DNA of 39,849 nucleotides from Rhodospirillales bacterium. GTDB taxonomy: Bacteria; Pseudomonadota; Alphaproteobacteria; Rhodospirillales; JASLLZ01. Below, in pieces: positions 25,528-33,718 of the stretch. The stretch lies in contig JASLZL010000083.1 of NCBI GenBank assembly GCA_030754885.1, forward strand, positions 1-39,849. Reading direction: 5' to 3'. Below the pieces are notes generated by a model. It made no database searches. It was not told where the DNA came from and worked only from the letters and a program-made list of their open reading frames with translations. The translations under genes were made by a program, and so were the position numbers. Each line of letters opens with the position of its first letter. Position 1 is the first letter of the stretch.

Positions 25528-26877
25528 ATGGACGTCGTTATCGTCGGAGGCGGTTGGGCCGGCGCCGCCGCGGCCATCGCGGCCGCCAGGCAGGGCGCTG
25601 ATGTGACTCTTTTGGAACGGACCGACATGTTGCTCGGCACCGGCCTGGTGGGGGGCATCTTCCGCAACAACGGCCGCTTTGCCGCTTCCGAGGAGCTGAT
25701 CGCGTTGGGCGGTGGCGATCTCATCCACGCCATGGACAACAACACGCTGCATAGCAATATGGAGTTCCCCGGCCACCGCCATGCGTCGCTTTACAACGTC
25801 GCCACCATGGAGCCCATCGTTTGTCGGTTGCTGTGGGACGCGGGCGTCGACGTCAAGCTGATGACGCGCTTCACCAAGGTCGAGACGGAGGACGGGCGCA
25901 TCACCGCCGTGATCGCCAAGCGCCACGGCGATGACGTCCGCTTTGCGGGCCACGTTTTCATTGACGCCACCGGAACCGCCGGGCCGCGAACCCTATGCAA
26001 GAAGCACGGCAACGGATGCACCATGTGCGTGCTGCGCTGTCCCACCTACGGTCCCCGGTTGAGCGTCGCCGGCAAGGCCGGCATCGACGAGATGACGGGA
26101 CAGAAGAAGGGCCGCCTGGGCGCCGTCAGCGGTGCCTGCAAGCTGCTCAAGGAATCGCTCTCTTCGGACATCGTGGCGCGCTTGAACGAAACGGGCGTCG
26201 CCGTCATTCCCCTGCCGAAGACCGACCAGATCGACGCCGACATGTCGTACAAGGCCTGCCAGCAATATGCCTCGGCAGAATTCCGAGATAACATCATTTT
26301 GCTCGATACCGGCCATGCCAAGATGATGACGCCGTTCTTCCCGCTTGATGCCTTGCGCCGCGTACCGGGTTTTGAGAACGCCCGCTATGAGGACCCTTAC
26401 AGCGGCGGCGAGGGCAACGCCATCCGCTATTTCGACATGTCGCCGCGCGACGATGCGCTCAAGGTGACGGGTTTGGACAACCTCTATTGCGCCGGCGAGA
26501 AGGCGGGCCTTTTGGTCGGTCACACCGAGGCCATCTGCACCGGCGTGCTGGCCGGCTACAACGCGGCCCGCCAGGCGCGCAGCCAGGAGCCTCTCATTCT
26601 GCCCGATACGCTCGCCATCGGCGATTCCATCTCATTCGTGCGCCAGCGCATGGCGACCGAGGAGGGACTGGGCCTGAAATACACCTACTCCGGCTCAGTG
26701 CTCTTTGAACGCATGGGCGAACGCGGCACCGACACCACCGATATTGAAGCGGTGAAAAGGCGCGTTGCGGAAACCGGATTAAGCGGCGTCTTCGCCGACG
26801 CACCCACCCCGGCACGCCATCAGGCTGTGCCACGCGGCGCTGAATCCCTCGCCGCCTCAGCCGGGCAGGACGATTAA
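25528..26877 (+). CDS. FAD-dependent oxidoreductase (FAD_oxidored type) with a Cys cluster
   Basis: A 449-residue flavoprotein. It starts directly with the dinucleotide-binding motif VVIVGGGWAGAAAAIAAARQG and ends a second FAD contact at GLDNLYCAGEKAGLLVGHTEA. It resembles the FAD-dependent oxidoreductases related to GidA/TrmFO and succinate-dehydrogenase-type folds. A cysteine-rich segment, CKKHGNGCTMCVLRCPTYG (about residues 156-174), could bind an iron-sulfur cluster or form a redox disulfide. The ATG at 25528 has an AAAGGAG Shine-Dalgarno; an in-frame ATG at 25495 lacks one and would add 11 residues before the FAD motif. The gene follows an FNR-type promoter shared or paired with korA, so it may pass electrons to or from the KorAB system. 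The substrate is unknown. Confidence 0.85.
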   Translation: MDVVIVGGGWAGAAAAIAAARQGADVTLLERTDMLLGTGLVGGIFRNNGRFAASEELIALGGGDLIHAMDNNTLHSNMEFPGHRHASLYNVATMEPIVCRLLWDAGVDVKLMTRFTKVETEDGRITAVIAKRHGDDVRFAGHVFIDATGTAGPRTLCKKHGNGCTMCVLRCPTYGPRLSVAGKAGIDEMTGQKKGRLGAVSGACKLLKESLSSDIVARLNETGVAVIPLPKTDQIDADMSYKACQQYASAEFRDNIILLDTGHAKMMTPFFPLDALRRVPGFENARYEDPYSGGEGNAIRYFDMSPRDDALKVTGLDNLYCAGEKAGLLVGHTEAICTGVLAGYNAARQARSQEPLILPDTLAIGDSISFVRQRMATEEGLGLKYTYSGSVLFERMGERGTDTTDIEAVKRRVAETGLSGVFADAPTPARHQAVPRGAESLAASAGQDD

Positions 26878-26891
26878 GTCCGGCACCCTTC

Positions 26892-27049
26892 CTAACCGCC
26901 GTAAGCCTTTCCGTTGGGCCCGATACGGATTGCCTTGTAGAACTTGCGCCGATTGTCGCCGCCGCGCGGGGCGTTCACTTGCCACACGATTTCGCCATCG
27001 CGGGTGATTTCGTACAGGCGGTCTCGCGAGGAAACCAACGTCTTGCCCG
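26892..27049 (-). pseudogene. 3'-terminal fragment of an arylsulfotransferase-like gene
   Basis: On the minus strand this encodes SRDRLYEITRDGEIVWQVN, then APRGGDNRRKFYKAIRIGP and a TAG stop. That is the C-terminal 50 or so residues of the intact gene at 29464-30498, roughly 85-90% identical at the DNA level by eye and with the same TAG codon. The similarity stops abruptly near 27050, and no start or upstream coding sequence is present. It is a truncated duplicate. Confidence 0.85.
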
Positions 27050-27134
27050 ATAGTAGCTTCGATCAGAGGAATGGTCCCCTGGGCTTTCACCGTTTCGGAT
27101 TATCGACCTCGAGAACTCGCCGGAAGATGTCTGA

Positions 27135-27881
27135 TCAGTAGACGCCGCCCCTGAGCGGCTTGTGATCTATAAACTGCCGTAAGTGCCTGTTCAGAATCCC
27201 CAACAGGGAACTGCCGTACAAAGTGGTGGATTCCCAACCATTTTCCTTGACCATCGAGATGGTATTCTTTTGTTCTTCGACGGCCGTGTCGAAACGGCCG
27301 GCTTCGGCGTGAGCAGCCGCCAACGTGTCGCGGTGAAGAATCTTGTAAGCCGGTGTGACCAGCCTGTTTTCCAAGGAGACGGCTTTTTCCGCGAACTTGA
27401 CGCTCCGCTCGCTGTCGCGCAGCTTGGGATCTTCGCTGGTCGCAAAGACGCGGGCTTTTCCGCCATAAGCGATCACCTTGGCGTTGTTTCCTCCGGTGCC
27501 ACCCAAATCGATGGCTCTGTCGAAGTCCTCGAGCGCCCATTCGTAATAGCCCATCATGGCGAAGATTCTGCCCCGGGCGGCATAGGGATAGCCAAGAACA
27601 TCGGGCTTTACCCGTATTGATCTGTTGCAGTCTTCAAGGGCGGTCTCGTTCTGTCCTTTCCAGATATAGGCCTCACATCGGCTGCTGTAAGAGCTGACAA
27701 GGGTCTCTTTTTCGGTCGCCACCGCCGCCGCCTGTGTAAAGGCGCTAATCGACTCGTCCCAGTTACCCTGAAGTGTGATTTGATGGCCCCTGTCGATATC
27801 CTCTGCTCCCGGTATCGGGGCGCATCCCGCAATCGCCGTCAACGCAACGATCAACACCGTAGAACGATTGAAAGATACCAT
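27135..27881 (-). CDS. TPR-repeat lipoprotein
   Basis: A 248-residue exported protein. The N-terminus MVSFNRSTVLIVALTAIAGC is a lipoprotein signal with the lipobox AIAGC, so the mature protein should be anchored in a membrane through Cys. The rest consists of tetratricopeptide-type helical pairs, for example GNWDESISAFTQAAAVATEKE, GQNETALEDCNRSIRVKPD and GYYEWALEDFDRAIDLGG, which usually mediate protein contacts. The ATG at 27881 has GGGAGAG 9 bases upstream and begins a proper signal peptide; the longer frame to 27908 does not. It is divergent from the FecR-Hint gene and probably functions with it, as TPR and FecR proteins are often neighbours. Confidence 0.85.
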   Translation of the reverse strand: MVSFNRSTVLIVALTAIAGCAPIPGAEDIDRGHQITLQGNWDESISAFTQAAAVATEKETLVSSYSSRCEAYIWKGQNETALEDCNRSIRVKPDVLGYPYAARGRIFAMMGYYEWALEDFDRAIDLGGTGGNNAKVIAYGGKARVFATSEDPKLRDSERSVKFAEKAVSLENRLVTPAYKILHRDTLAAAHAEAGRFDTAVEEQKNTISMVKENGWESTTLYGSSLLGILNRHLRQFIDHKPLRGGVY

Positions 27882-28111
27882 CGGCGCGAACTCTCCCAAC
27901 GAGTACAAATACGAGTCTGGCCAACCGTCGAAGAGACGTCAATGGCGCGATTCTGAAAAGGGGTGCCGCTGATGCGAGGTTTGAGACGGATGTGCCGGTT
28001 GGATTTCCGTCTCCAAGATCGTACAATTTACTATTCGTACACCGAACGAGGTGCGTTTTAGGCGCTGCTCTCGTCGAAGACCTTGGCGAACCGGGGTGAG
28101 GAAATGTGTAA

Positions 28112-29272
28112 ATGATCGGCGCACGAATATTCGCCGCTATCCTCGTGATGACGGGGATTGCCGTTATGAACGCTCCCGAAGCGGCCCGGGCCGACCTCGT
28201 CGGCCTGGTGAAGCAGGTGAGGAACGACGCCTACGGCACACCGCCCGGCATCGCGCGCGAGAAGAAGTACGTGCGCTTTCCCATTGCCCAGGCCGAACTC
28301 TTGGAGACGTACAACGGGGCGGCCATGCTTGTCGAGTTTCTCGACAAGACGATCCTGACCCTGGGTCCTGACGCGCGTCTGGTCGTCGATACGTTCGTCT
28401 TCGATCCGAAGAGCGGCAATGGCACATCGGTGATCAAATTGGCCGTCGGTACGTTTCGCTTCATCTCCGGCAAGATGCCCCACGACGAGGTCCGTATCGA
28501 GACACCGTCGGCGATCCTCGGCGTTCGCGGCAGCGAAGCGGTGATCAGCGTATCGCCCGAGGGCGAGACGACGGTCAACGTAATTTCCGGCCAGTTCGAG
28601 GTTTCCAACGTAGACGGGAGCGAGCAGACGGTAGTCAGCCCAGCCCAGGTGGTTTCGGTTTCACCGACCGGGGTGGTCGGCGCCCCCTCACTCGGGATAA
28701 CCAGCCCTCCGGATGAACTGAGCTTCACGTCCGGAAAAGGCAGCGGCGGTGCTGGATCCGGGCAAGGCGGCGGCGATGGCGACGACCAGAAAGATTACGA
28801 CCCCGACCATGGTCTAGAAGATGATGAAGACACCGGTAGCGACCACGACGACGGCGGCGGCGACGGTGGTTCGTGCTTTGCCGCCGGCACCCTTGTTCTA
28901 ATGGCTGACGGAGAATTCAAGCCCATCGAAAGCGTAATTGTCGGAGACATGGTGATGGCGTACGACTTCGTGTCGGACCGCCGGCACGCTGCCCGTGTCG
29001 ACCGTCTCTACCAAAAGACCGTCGGTTCTTATCTCCGTCTCAATGACTTAGTGGTGACCGCCGGACACCCGTTCGCTGTGGGGCCCGACGATTGGCGCGT
29101 CGCTGGGGACCTCCAGGAAGGCGACCGCGTAATCGGTAACAGCTTCACGACGATCGATAAGACGGAGCGGGTGAAGCAGTCGGTGAACGTGTTCAATTTG
29201 ACCATCGGCGGGCCGCATACTTTTTACGTATACGACGGCCAGAATTATTATCTTGTCCACAACAAGCAATAA
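28112..29272 (+). CDS. Exported FecR-domain protein with C-terminal Hint (intein-like) domain
   Basis: A 386-residue protein. A signal peptide ends at about EAARA-D (residue 27). A FecR domain follows at about 50-190, including ETPSAILGVRGSEAVISV. A linker at about 207-253 is almost entirely Gly, Asp, Ser and Glu. The Hint domain runs from Cys255 (SCFAAGTLVLMADGE), through TAGHPFAV (block B, with the conserved His), to FYVYDGQNYYLVHN near the end. The protein stops two residues after the HN pair (His383-Asn384). The residues for self-cleavage are present, but there is almost no C-extein, so cleavage, not splicing, is expected. GAGGAA precedes the ATG. It is divergent from the TPR lipoprotein. 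Confidence 0.88.
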   Translation: MIGARIFAAILVMTGIAVMNAPEAARADLVGLVKQVRNDAYGTPPGIAREKKYVRFPIAQAELLETYNGAAMLVEFLDKTILTLGPDARLVVDTFVFDPKSGNGTSVIKLAVGTFRFISGKMPHDEVRIETPSAILGVRGSEAVISVSPEGETTVNVISGQFEVSNVDGSEQTVVSPAQVVSVSPTGVVGAPSLGITSPPDELSFTSGKGSGGAGSGQGGGDGDDQKDYDPDHGLEDDEDTGSDHDDGGGDGGSCFAAGTLVLMADGEFKPIESVIVGDMVMAYDFVSDRRHAARVDRLYQKTVGSYLRLNDLVVTAGHPFAVGPDDWRVAGDLQEGDRVIGNSFTTIDKTERVKQSVNVFNLTIGGPHTFYVYDGQNYYLVHNKQ

Positions 29273-29289
29273 CAGCCCGCACTGATGGA

Positions 29290-29308
29290 ATGTTCGAAGC
29301 TCGAACAT
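29290..29308. promoter_or_regulatory. Perfect 8-bp inverted repeat after the FecR-Hint gene
   Basis: ATGTTCGA-AGC-TCGAACAT lies 17 bases past the FecR-Hint stop. It could form an RNA hairpin, but there is no T-run, so a simple rho-independent terminator is unlikely. It may instead be a protein-binding site. Confidence 0.45.
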
Positions 29309-29463
29309 GTCATATCGGTCGGTGATCTCTCTCGCGGCACCCCACTCGGCGATCTACGCAATCCAACAGTGTACCCCGTTGCATCTGGTCTCTGGGGTGG
29401 AGCTGAAATACATGACGCGGAAGCGGGCATCAAACTTGCGCCGCCAAATCATGAGCACTTGAC

Positions 29464-30498
29464 CTAACCGCCGTAGGCCTTTCCGTCGGGTGCGATGCGG
29501 ATCGCCTTGTGGAACTTACGACGATTGTCGCCGCCGCGCGGGGCGTTCACTTGCCAAACGATTTCGCCGTCGTGGGTGACTTCGTACAGGCGGTCTTGCG
29601 AGGAAACCAAGGTGTTGCCGTTGGGCAGCCGATTGGCCTCGCGGTTGGTCCTGAGTGCTTTGTGCCCGTCCGGGTGTTCCCATTGCCAGACGATGGTTGC
29701 GCTTTGGCGGTCGAATTCGACGAAACGGTTGGGGCGGCGAAGGGCGAGGAGCAGGTTGCCGTTTTCCAGCACTTCCGGTTCGTGGTTTGCCGCCCCTTTT
29801 ATTGATCCTTCCGTTGCCGGAAAGCCCTTGCCGGCGGAGGCGCGGAAGGTGATCGACCAGACCACCTCTCCGGTCGGGTTCACTTCGACGACGGTATTGA
29901 AATTGCGGATGCTGATAAGGGTATTGCCGTTAGCCAGGCGGGTCAGCGAATTGACGTGCATCCATCCTTCCCGGTCGACGTCGGCGAATGGCGGGCGGTC
30001 GAAAGCCGCCAGGCCGTTCCAGCTCCACACCGTCTTTCCATCAGGCGTGACTTCCCTGGCGACCGCTTCGCCCTTTTTCGCCCAACCCCGGTTATAAAGC
30101 GTGTTGCCGTTGGCCAGCCGGTCGGCGTCATGGGAGGCCTCCGAGTCCAAATGGCGCCACACCACTTTTCCGGCGCGGGTGATCTCGAAAATCCCGGCGT
30201 GGTGAAGCGTGAACAGAATATGGCCGTTGTTCAGCCGGTTAACGTCGAGCAGGAACCCTTTATCCCCGCTGAGCGAACGCGGGATGGCATAGCTCCAGAC
30301 CGTTTTTCCGGCCATGTCCGCTTCAACGATCCGCTGGCTTTCGAAACTCGTCGTTACCGAAAACAGCGTGGTGCCGGGAAAAACCTTTCCCGCGTTCAGT
30401 GTCGAAACATTGAAGTCATCCCCTATCGCGGCATTCGATAGGCAAGCCGCGCACACGAAAACCGCGAGTACCAACTGGACGCGAGAGGCCAAGTTCAT
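29464..30498 (-). CDS. Arylsulfotransferase-like beta-propeller protein
   Basis: A 344-residue exported protein of the arylsulfotransferase (ASST, Arylsulfotran_2-like) family, a six-bladed propeller. The signal peptide is MNLASRVQLVLAVFVCAAC followed by LSNAAIGDD. The blades repeat the motif RLxNGNTL (RLNNGHILF, RLANGNTLYN, RLANGNTLIS, RLPNGNTLVS) with V-W segments. ASST enzymes move sulfate between phenolic compounds, but the small members often have no proven activity. GGAGGAGGAAA precedes the ATG at 30498; the longer frame upstream reads through the neighbour and is not used. It lies 19 bases behind the DAO-family gene in the same operon. Its last ~160 bases are duplicated at 26892-27049. 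Confidence 0.85.
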   Translation of the reverse strand: MNLASRVQLVLAVFVCAACLSNAAIGDDFNVSTLNAGKVFPGTTLFSVTTSFESQRIVEADMAGKTVWSYAIPRSLSGDKGFLLDVNRLNNGHILFTLHHAGIFEITRAGKVVWRHLDSEASHDADRLANGNTLYNRGWAKKGEAVAREVTPDGKTVWSWNGLAAFDRPPFADVDREGWMHVNSLTRLANGNTLISIRNFNTVVEVNPTGEVVWSITFRASAGKGFPATEGSIKGAANHEPEVLENGNLLLALRRPNRFVEFDRQSATIVWQWEHPDGHKALRTNREANRLPNGNTLVSSQDRLYEVTHDGEIVWQVNAPRGGDNRRKFHKAIRIAPDGKAYGG

Positions 30499-30517
30499 CG
30501 CTGTTTCCTCCTCCGCT

Positions 30518-31627
30518 TCAATGGACCAAATTCGTTCCTTCTTCAAACCGGCCCGGATCGAACAGGGCCATTTCCGGTTCGTGGCCGAGGACCAGTTGGC
30601 CCAACAGCTTGCCCATGTAGGGACCCGTGGTGTAGCCGCCGCGCACGCATCCAATGATGAAAGCGCCGTCGACGCCGGGCAGGGCCCCGACCAAGGGTAG
30701 GTGGTCGGAGACGTTGGCGTCAAGCCCGGGCCAGGCCCTGACGACCCTTGTGTGCATCAGGGCGGGCACCGTGGCACATGCAAGTTGGAAATTGCCTACT
30801 AGGTTCCCTGGGATGACCGTCATGCTACCGTGCTCAGGGCTACCGACGGCGGGCCAGCCGCCGCCGATAAGAACGGTGCCGTTGCCGGGTTGGATGATCG
30901 ACAGCTTGCCGGTTGCCTCGCCCAGGATGGTGCGCATGATGGGCCGCGTACGTTCGGTAACCGCGACATGGCGGGCGCCGCAGACGATGTCGATCGGAAC
31001 GCCCAGCCAGCGCAGCATCGGCCCCGCCCAGACGCCCGCTGCAATGACGACGCGGCTGGCCGAAATGCTGGCGCCGCCGGCCTTGACGACGAAGCCGCCA
31101 CCATTGCGCTCGATACCGTCAACGGCGGTGCGTTCGCGCACCTCGGCGCCGTCCTTGACTAGGGCGCTGCGCATGGCAAGGCCGGTCAGGGCGGCATTGG
31201 CGAAGCCGTCGATGGGGCAGTATGACGCCGAAACGGCGGTGCCCGAAAGACCGGGCTCAATCGTCCGCGCCCGCTTGGCATTAACCATTTCGATGGGCGC
31301 ACCGGCCGCGATTCGCCGGCCCATCCGCGTTTGCAGGGCTTCGGCTTCCTCTTCCGTGAAGGCCAGGGTCAAGCCACCGGTGGTGCGAAACCCAACTTCC
31401 ATGCCCAGCCACTGGGGCGCATCCTTCCACATCTCCCAGCCCTTGAGGGCATAGGGAATGAGCGCCGCGCGCTTCATCTGCATGGAATGGGTGCCGGCGT
31501 TGACGCCGGACGCCTGACGGCACAGGCTGTCGCGTTCGACGATCACCACCTTCATGCCGCCGCGGACCAAATGAAGTGCGGTGGCACATCCTAAAATGCC
31601 CCCGCCGATGACGGCTACGTCGTACAT
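30518..31627 (-). CDS. DAO-family FAD oxidoreductase (sarcosine oxidase beta / D-amino acid dehydrogenase type)
   Basis: A 369-residue flavoprotein of the D-amino-acid-oxidase (DAO) family, which oxidises amines or secondary amino acids. The FAD motif is VAVIGGGILGCATALHLVRGG at the N-terminus, with the second FAD-contact segment CRQASGVNAGTHSMQMKR and a C-terminal GCVRGGYTTGPYMGKLLGQLV. Length and layout match the sarcosine oxidase beta-like subunit. No alpha, gamma or delta subunits are next to it, so it is probably a stand-alone dehydrogenase. It heads an operon with the arylsulfotransferase-like gene and is divergent from korA (31975) across a region that carries an FNR-type site. The Shine-Dalgarno is weak. 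Confidence 0.88.
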   Translation of the reverse strand: MYDVAVIGGGILGCATALHLVRGGMKVVIVERDSLCRQASGVNAGTHSMQMKRAALIPYALKGWEMWKDAPQWLGMEVGFRTTGGLTLAFTEEEAEALQTRMGRRIAAGAPIEMVNAKRARTIEPGLSGTAVSASYCPIDGFANAALTGLAMRSALVKDGAEVRERTAVDGIERNGGGFVVKAGGASISASRVVIAAGVWAGPMLRWLGVPIDIVCGARHVAVTERTRPIMRTILGEATGKLSIIQPGNGTVLIGGGWPAVGSPEHGSMTVIPGNLVGNFQLACATVPALMHTRVVRAWPGLDANVSDHLPLVGALPGVDGAFIIGCVRGGYTTGPYMGKLLGQLVLGHEPEMALFDPGRFEEGTNLVH

Positions 31628-31718
31628 TCAGGTGAATTTCCCGAGTCTGGATGGAGGGCCGCAAGGACCCAATGCTAGTCCGGCCCGTTTGCGCCTGACA
31701 AGGCCTTTTCCCATCCGG

Positions 31719-31854
31719 CGCGACCGTTTCCCCCGCATTACCATGGCCCTCGACCGCACGGCATGATCTAGATCAAACATCGTTCAATCATGCCGCCGTA
31801 TAGTTCTGGATCGGAAAGTATGGCTTGAAATCCGAACGCCAGCCGGTTTACGCC
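31719..31854. repeat. Promoter-region direct repeat, copy 2
   Basis: This is the counterpart of 25361-25475, in the same orientation, with the shared blocks listed there. It lies in the 347-base gap 31628-31974, which contains no gene. The surrounding bases 31628-31718 and 31855-31974 show nothing else recognisable. Confidence 0.8.
31763..31804 (+). promoter_or_regulatory. FNR-type promoter of the second korAB
   Basis: ATGATCTAGATCAA at 31763-31776 differs from TTGAT-N4-ATCAA at one base. A TATAGT -10 element is at 31799-31804, placing the site near -41.5 and the transcript start near 31811, about 165 bases before korA. This is a better match than the paired site at 25404. Confidence 0.65.
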
Positions 31855-31974
31855 TGACCAGACAAATTCTCGTCCGGACCGGCCGAAGGCCTTGGTAGCG
31901 CTTCCGATCCGCCTTCGATTGTGCCACCACGTGTGCAAGATAGGGGGATCGAATATGAGAGGACAATTGCGCGC

Positions 31975-33714
31975 ATGATAAACAATGGGGGAAAGCCGGA
32001 TAGCGTTTCAGTGGCGCTGGCCGGCAGTGGCGGCAGCGGGTTGATGACCGCTGGCGAGATGTTGCTCGACGTGGCACGTGACGTCGGATGGTATGGAATG
32101 ATGGCGCGCTCGCTGAGCCCCCACATCCGCGGTGGCGAGGCGGCGGCTTTTATTCGCTTGTCCCCGAACGAGGTAGGCTCGTGCGACGACCTGTTCGATA
32201 TCGTCGTCGCTCTCGACTGGACCGCCATTCGGCGCTTCGCCGCCGAAGTGCCGCTTGGCAGTGGAACACTGGTGATTTACGACACGGCCGCGGGCGAACC
32301 GCCCGAGGCGACCACCGCGTCGGGGGCACGTTTGGTCGCCCTGCCGCTCGGCGAGATGGCCAAGGAAATTCCCCAGGGAAGGCCCAACATGGTCGCCCTT
32401 GGTATCGTCACCGCCCTCATCGGCATCCCCGAAGAAGTTGCGCTGGCGACCATTAAACGCGCCATCGCGGATAAGGGTGCCGAGGCGGTCACGGCAAGCG
32501 CCGCCGGAATCAAGGCGGGCACCAAGGCGGCCGCCGATCTGAATGCCGATTACAGCATCGGCGAAGCCGCCGCGCCTGGAGCCAACGGGCGCTGGAGCAT
32601 CAGCGGCAACGAGGCCACGGGGCTGGGCGCGCTGTCGGGCGGAATCCGCTTCGCCGCCGCCTATCCCATTACGCCGGCCACTGAAATCTTGGAGTGGCTG
32701 GCGCCCAACCTGCAGGAAATGGGCGGCGCCCTGGTCCAGGCCGAGGACGAGTTGGCCTCTATCAACATGATTATCGGCGCCTCCTTTGGCGGCACGCCGT
32801 CGATGACGGCAACCTCGGGACCCGGTTTGTCGCTAATGATCGAGGGCATCGGTCTTGCCATCGCCGCCGAGACGCCCGTCGTAATCGTCGACGTTATGCG
32901 CTGTGGCCCATCGACTGGCCTTCCCGCCAAATCGGAACAGGCGGATCTCAATATCGCGCTTTACTGCTCTCACGGCGATGCACCCCATATCGTGACGGCG
33001 GCGACTTCGGCCGGTGACTGTATCTTCACCACCCAGTGGTCGGCGCATCTGGCGGAAAAACTTCAATGTCCGGCCATCGTGCTGACCGACCAGTGGCTGG
33101 GTCAGTCGCGGGTCATCATTGACGAACCGGCCGAGGTTCCGTTCATCGCCGAGCGCGATACGGCGGCGGCCGGGATCGAGAACTATCAGCGCTATATGGA
33201 CACCACTTCGGGCATCTCGCCGATGGCGCTGCCCGGCACCCCGGGCGGCGAGCATGAGGCCATGAGCAGCGGGCACAACGCCTTCGGCGCGCCGTCGGGC
33301 TCCGCCGCCGACCATGAACAGCAGTTGGACAAACGTCAGCGCAAGCTCGAGGAGTTCGATTTCGGCGATGTCTGGGCCGAAATCGAAGGCGAAGGCGAAG
33401 TCGCCGTTGTGACCTGGGGCTCAACCACCGGAGCGGTGCGCGAGGCGCTGACACGGGCCAAGGAAAACGGTCTTCAGGCGCGCCTGATCGGCTTTCGCTT
33501 GCTGCAACCGATGCAGGTGGATTATTTCGCGGCGGCCATGAAGGGCGTGAAAAAGGTTCTGATCGTGGAACAAAGCCACGGTCAGCAGTTCCACAACTAC
33601 CTGCGCGCACATTTCCACCAACACCTACCGGAGACGGTCAAGGTCTTCAATCGGCCGGGCCCCTTGCCCATTCGTCCGGGACAGGTTTTGGAACAACTCT
33701 CCGAGTGGAGCTAG
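31975..33714 (+). CDS. korA: 2-oxoacid:ferredoxin oxidoreductase alpha subunit, second copy
   Basis: A 579-residue gamma-alpha fusion, paralogous to the gene at 23477-25201. The gamma part has GSGGSGLMTAGEMLL and SPHIRGGEAAAF. The alpha part has YPITPAT at residue 230, EDELASINMIIGASFGG and TSGPGLSLM. The ATG at 31975 is chosen, with GAGAGGAC upstream; an in-frame GTG at 31921 would add a poor N-terminus. It forms an operon with korB, four bases downstream. The two copies clearly differ in sequence, so they may use different 2-oxoacids or conditions. Confidence 0.93.
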   Translation: MINNGGKPDSVSVALAGSGGSGLMTAGEMLLDVARDVGWYGMMARSLSPHIRGGEAAAFIRLSPNEVGSCDDLFDIVVALDWTAIRRFAAEVPLGSGTLVIYDTAAGEPPEATTASGARLVALPLGEMAKEIPQGRPNMVALGIVTALIGIPEEVALATIKRAIADKGAEAVTASAAGIKAGTKAAADLNADYSIGEAAAPGANGRWSISGNEATGLGALSGGIRFAAAYPITPATEILEWLAPNLQEMGGALVQAEDELASINMIIGASFGGTPSMTATSGPGLSLMIEGIGLAIAAETPVVIVDVMRCGPSTGLPAKSEQADLNIALYCSHGDAPHIVTAATSAGDCIFTTQWSAHLAEKLQCPAIVLTDQWLGQSRVIIDEPAEVPFIAERDTAAAGIENYQRYMDTTSGISPMALPGTPGGEHEAMSSGHNAFGAPSGSAADHEQQLDKRQRKLEEFDFGDVWAEIEGEGEVAVVTWGSTTGAVREALTRAKENGLQARLIGFRLLQPMQVDYFAAAMKGVKKVLIVEQSHGQQFHNYLRAHFHQHLPETVKVFNRPGPLPIRPGQVLEQLSEWS

Positions 33715-33718
33715 GTCG

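Noticed and set aside
27981-28015. A hairpin between the TPR and FecR-Hint genes
   Set aside because: The arms (AGACGGA/TCCGTCT with flanking TTG/CAA) are real, but the genes diverge from this point, so it is not a terminator, and nothing else supports a role.
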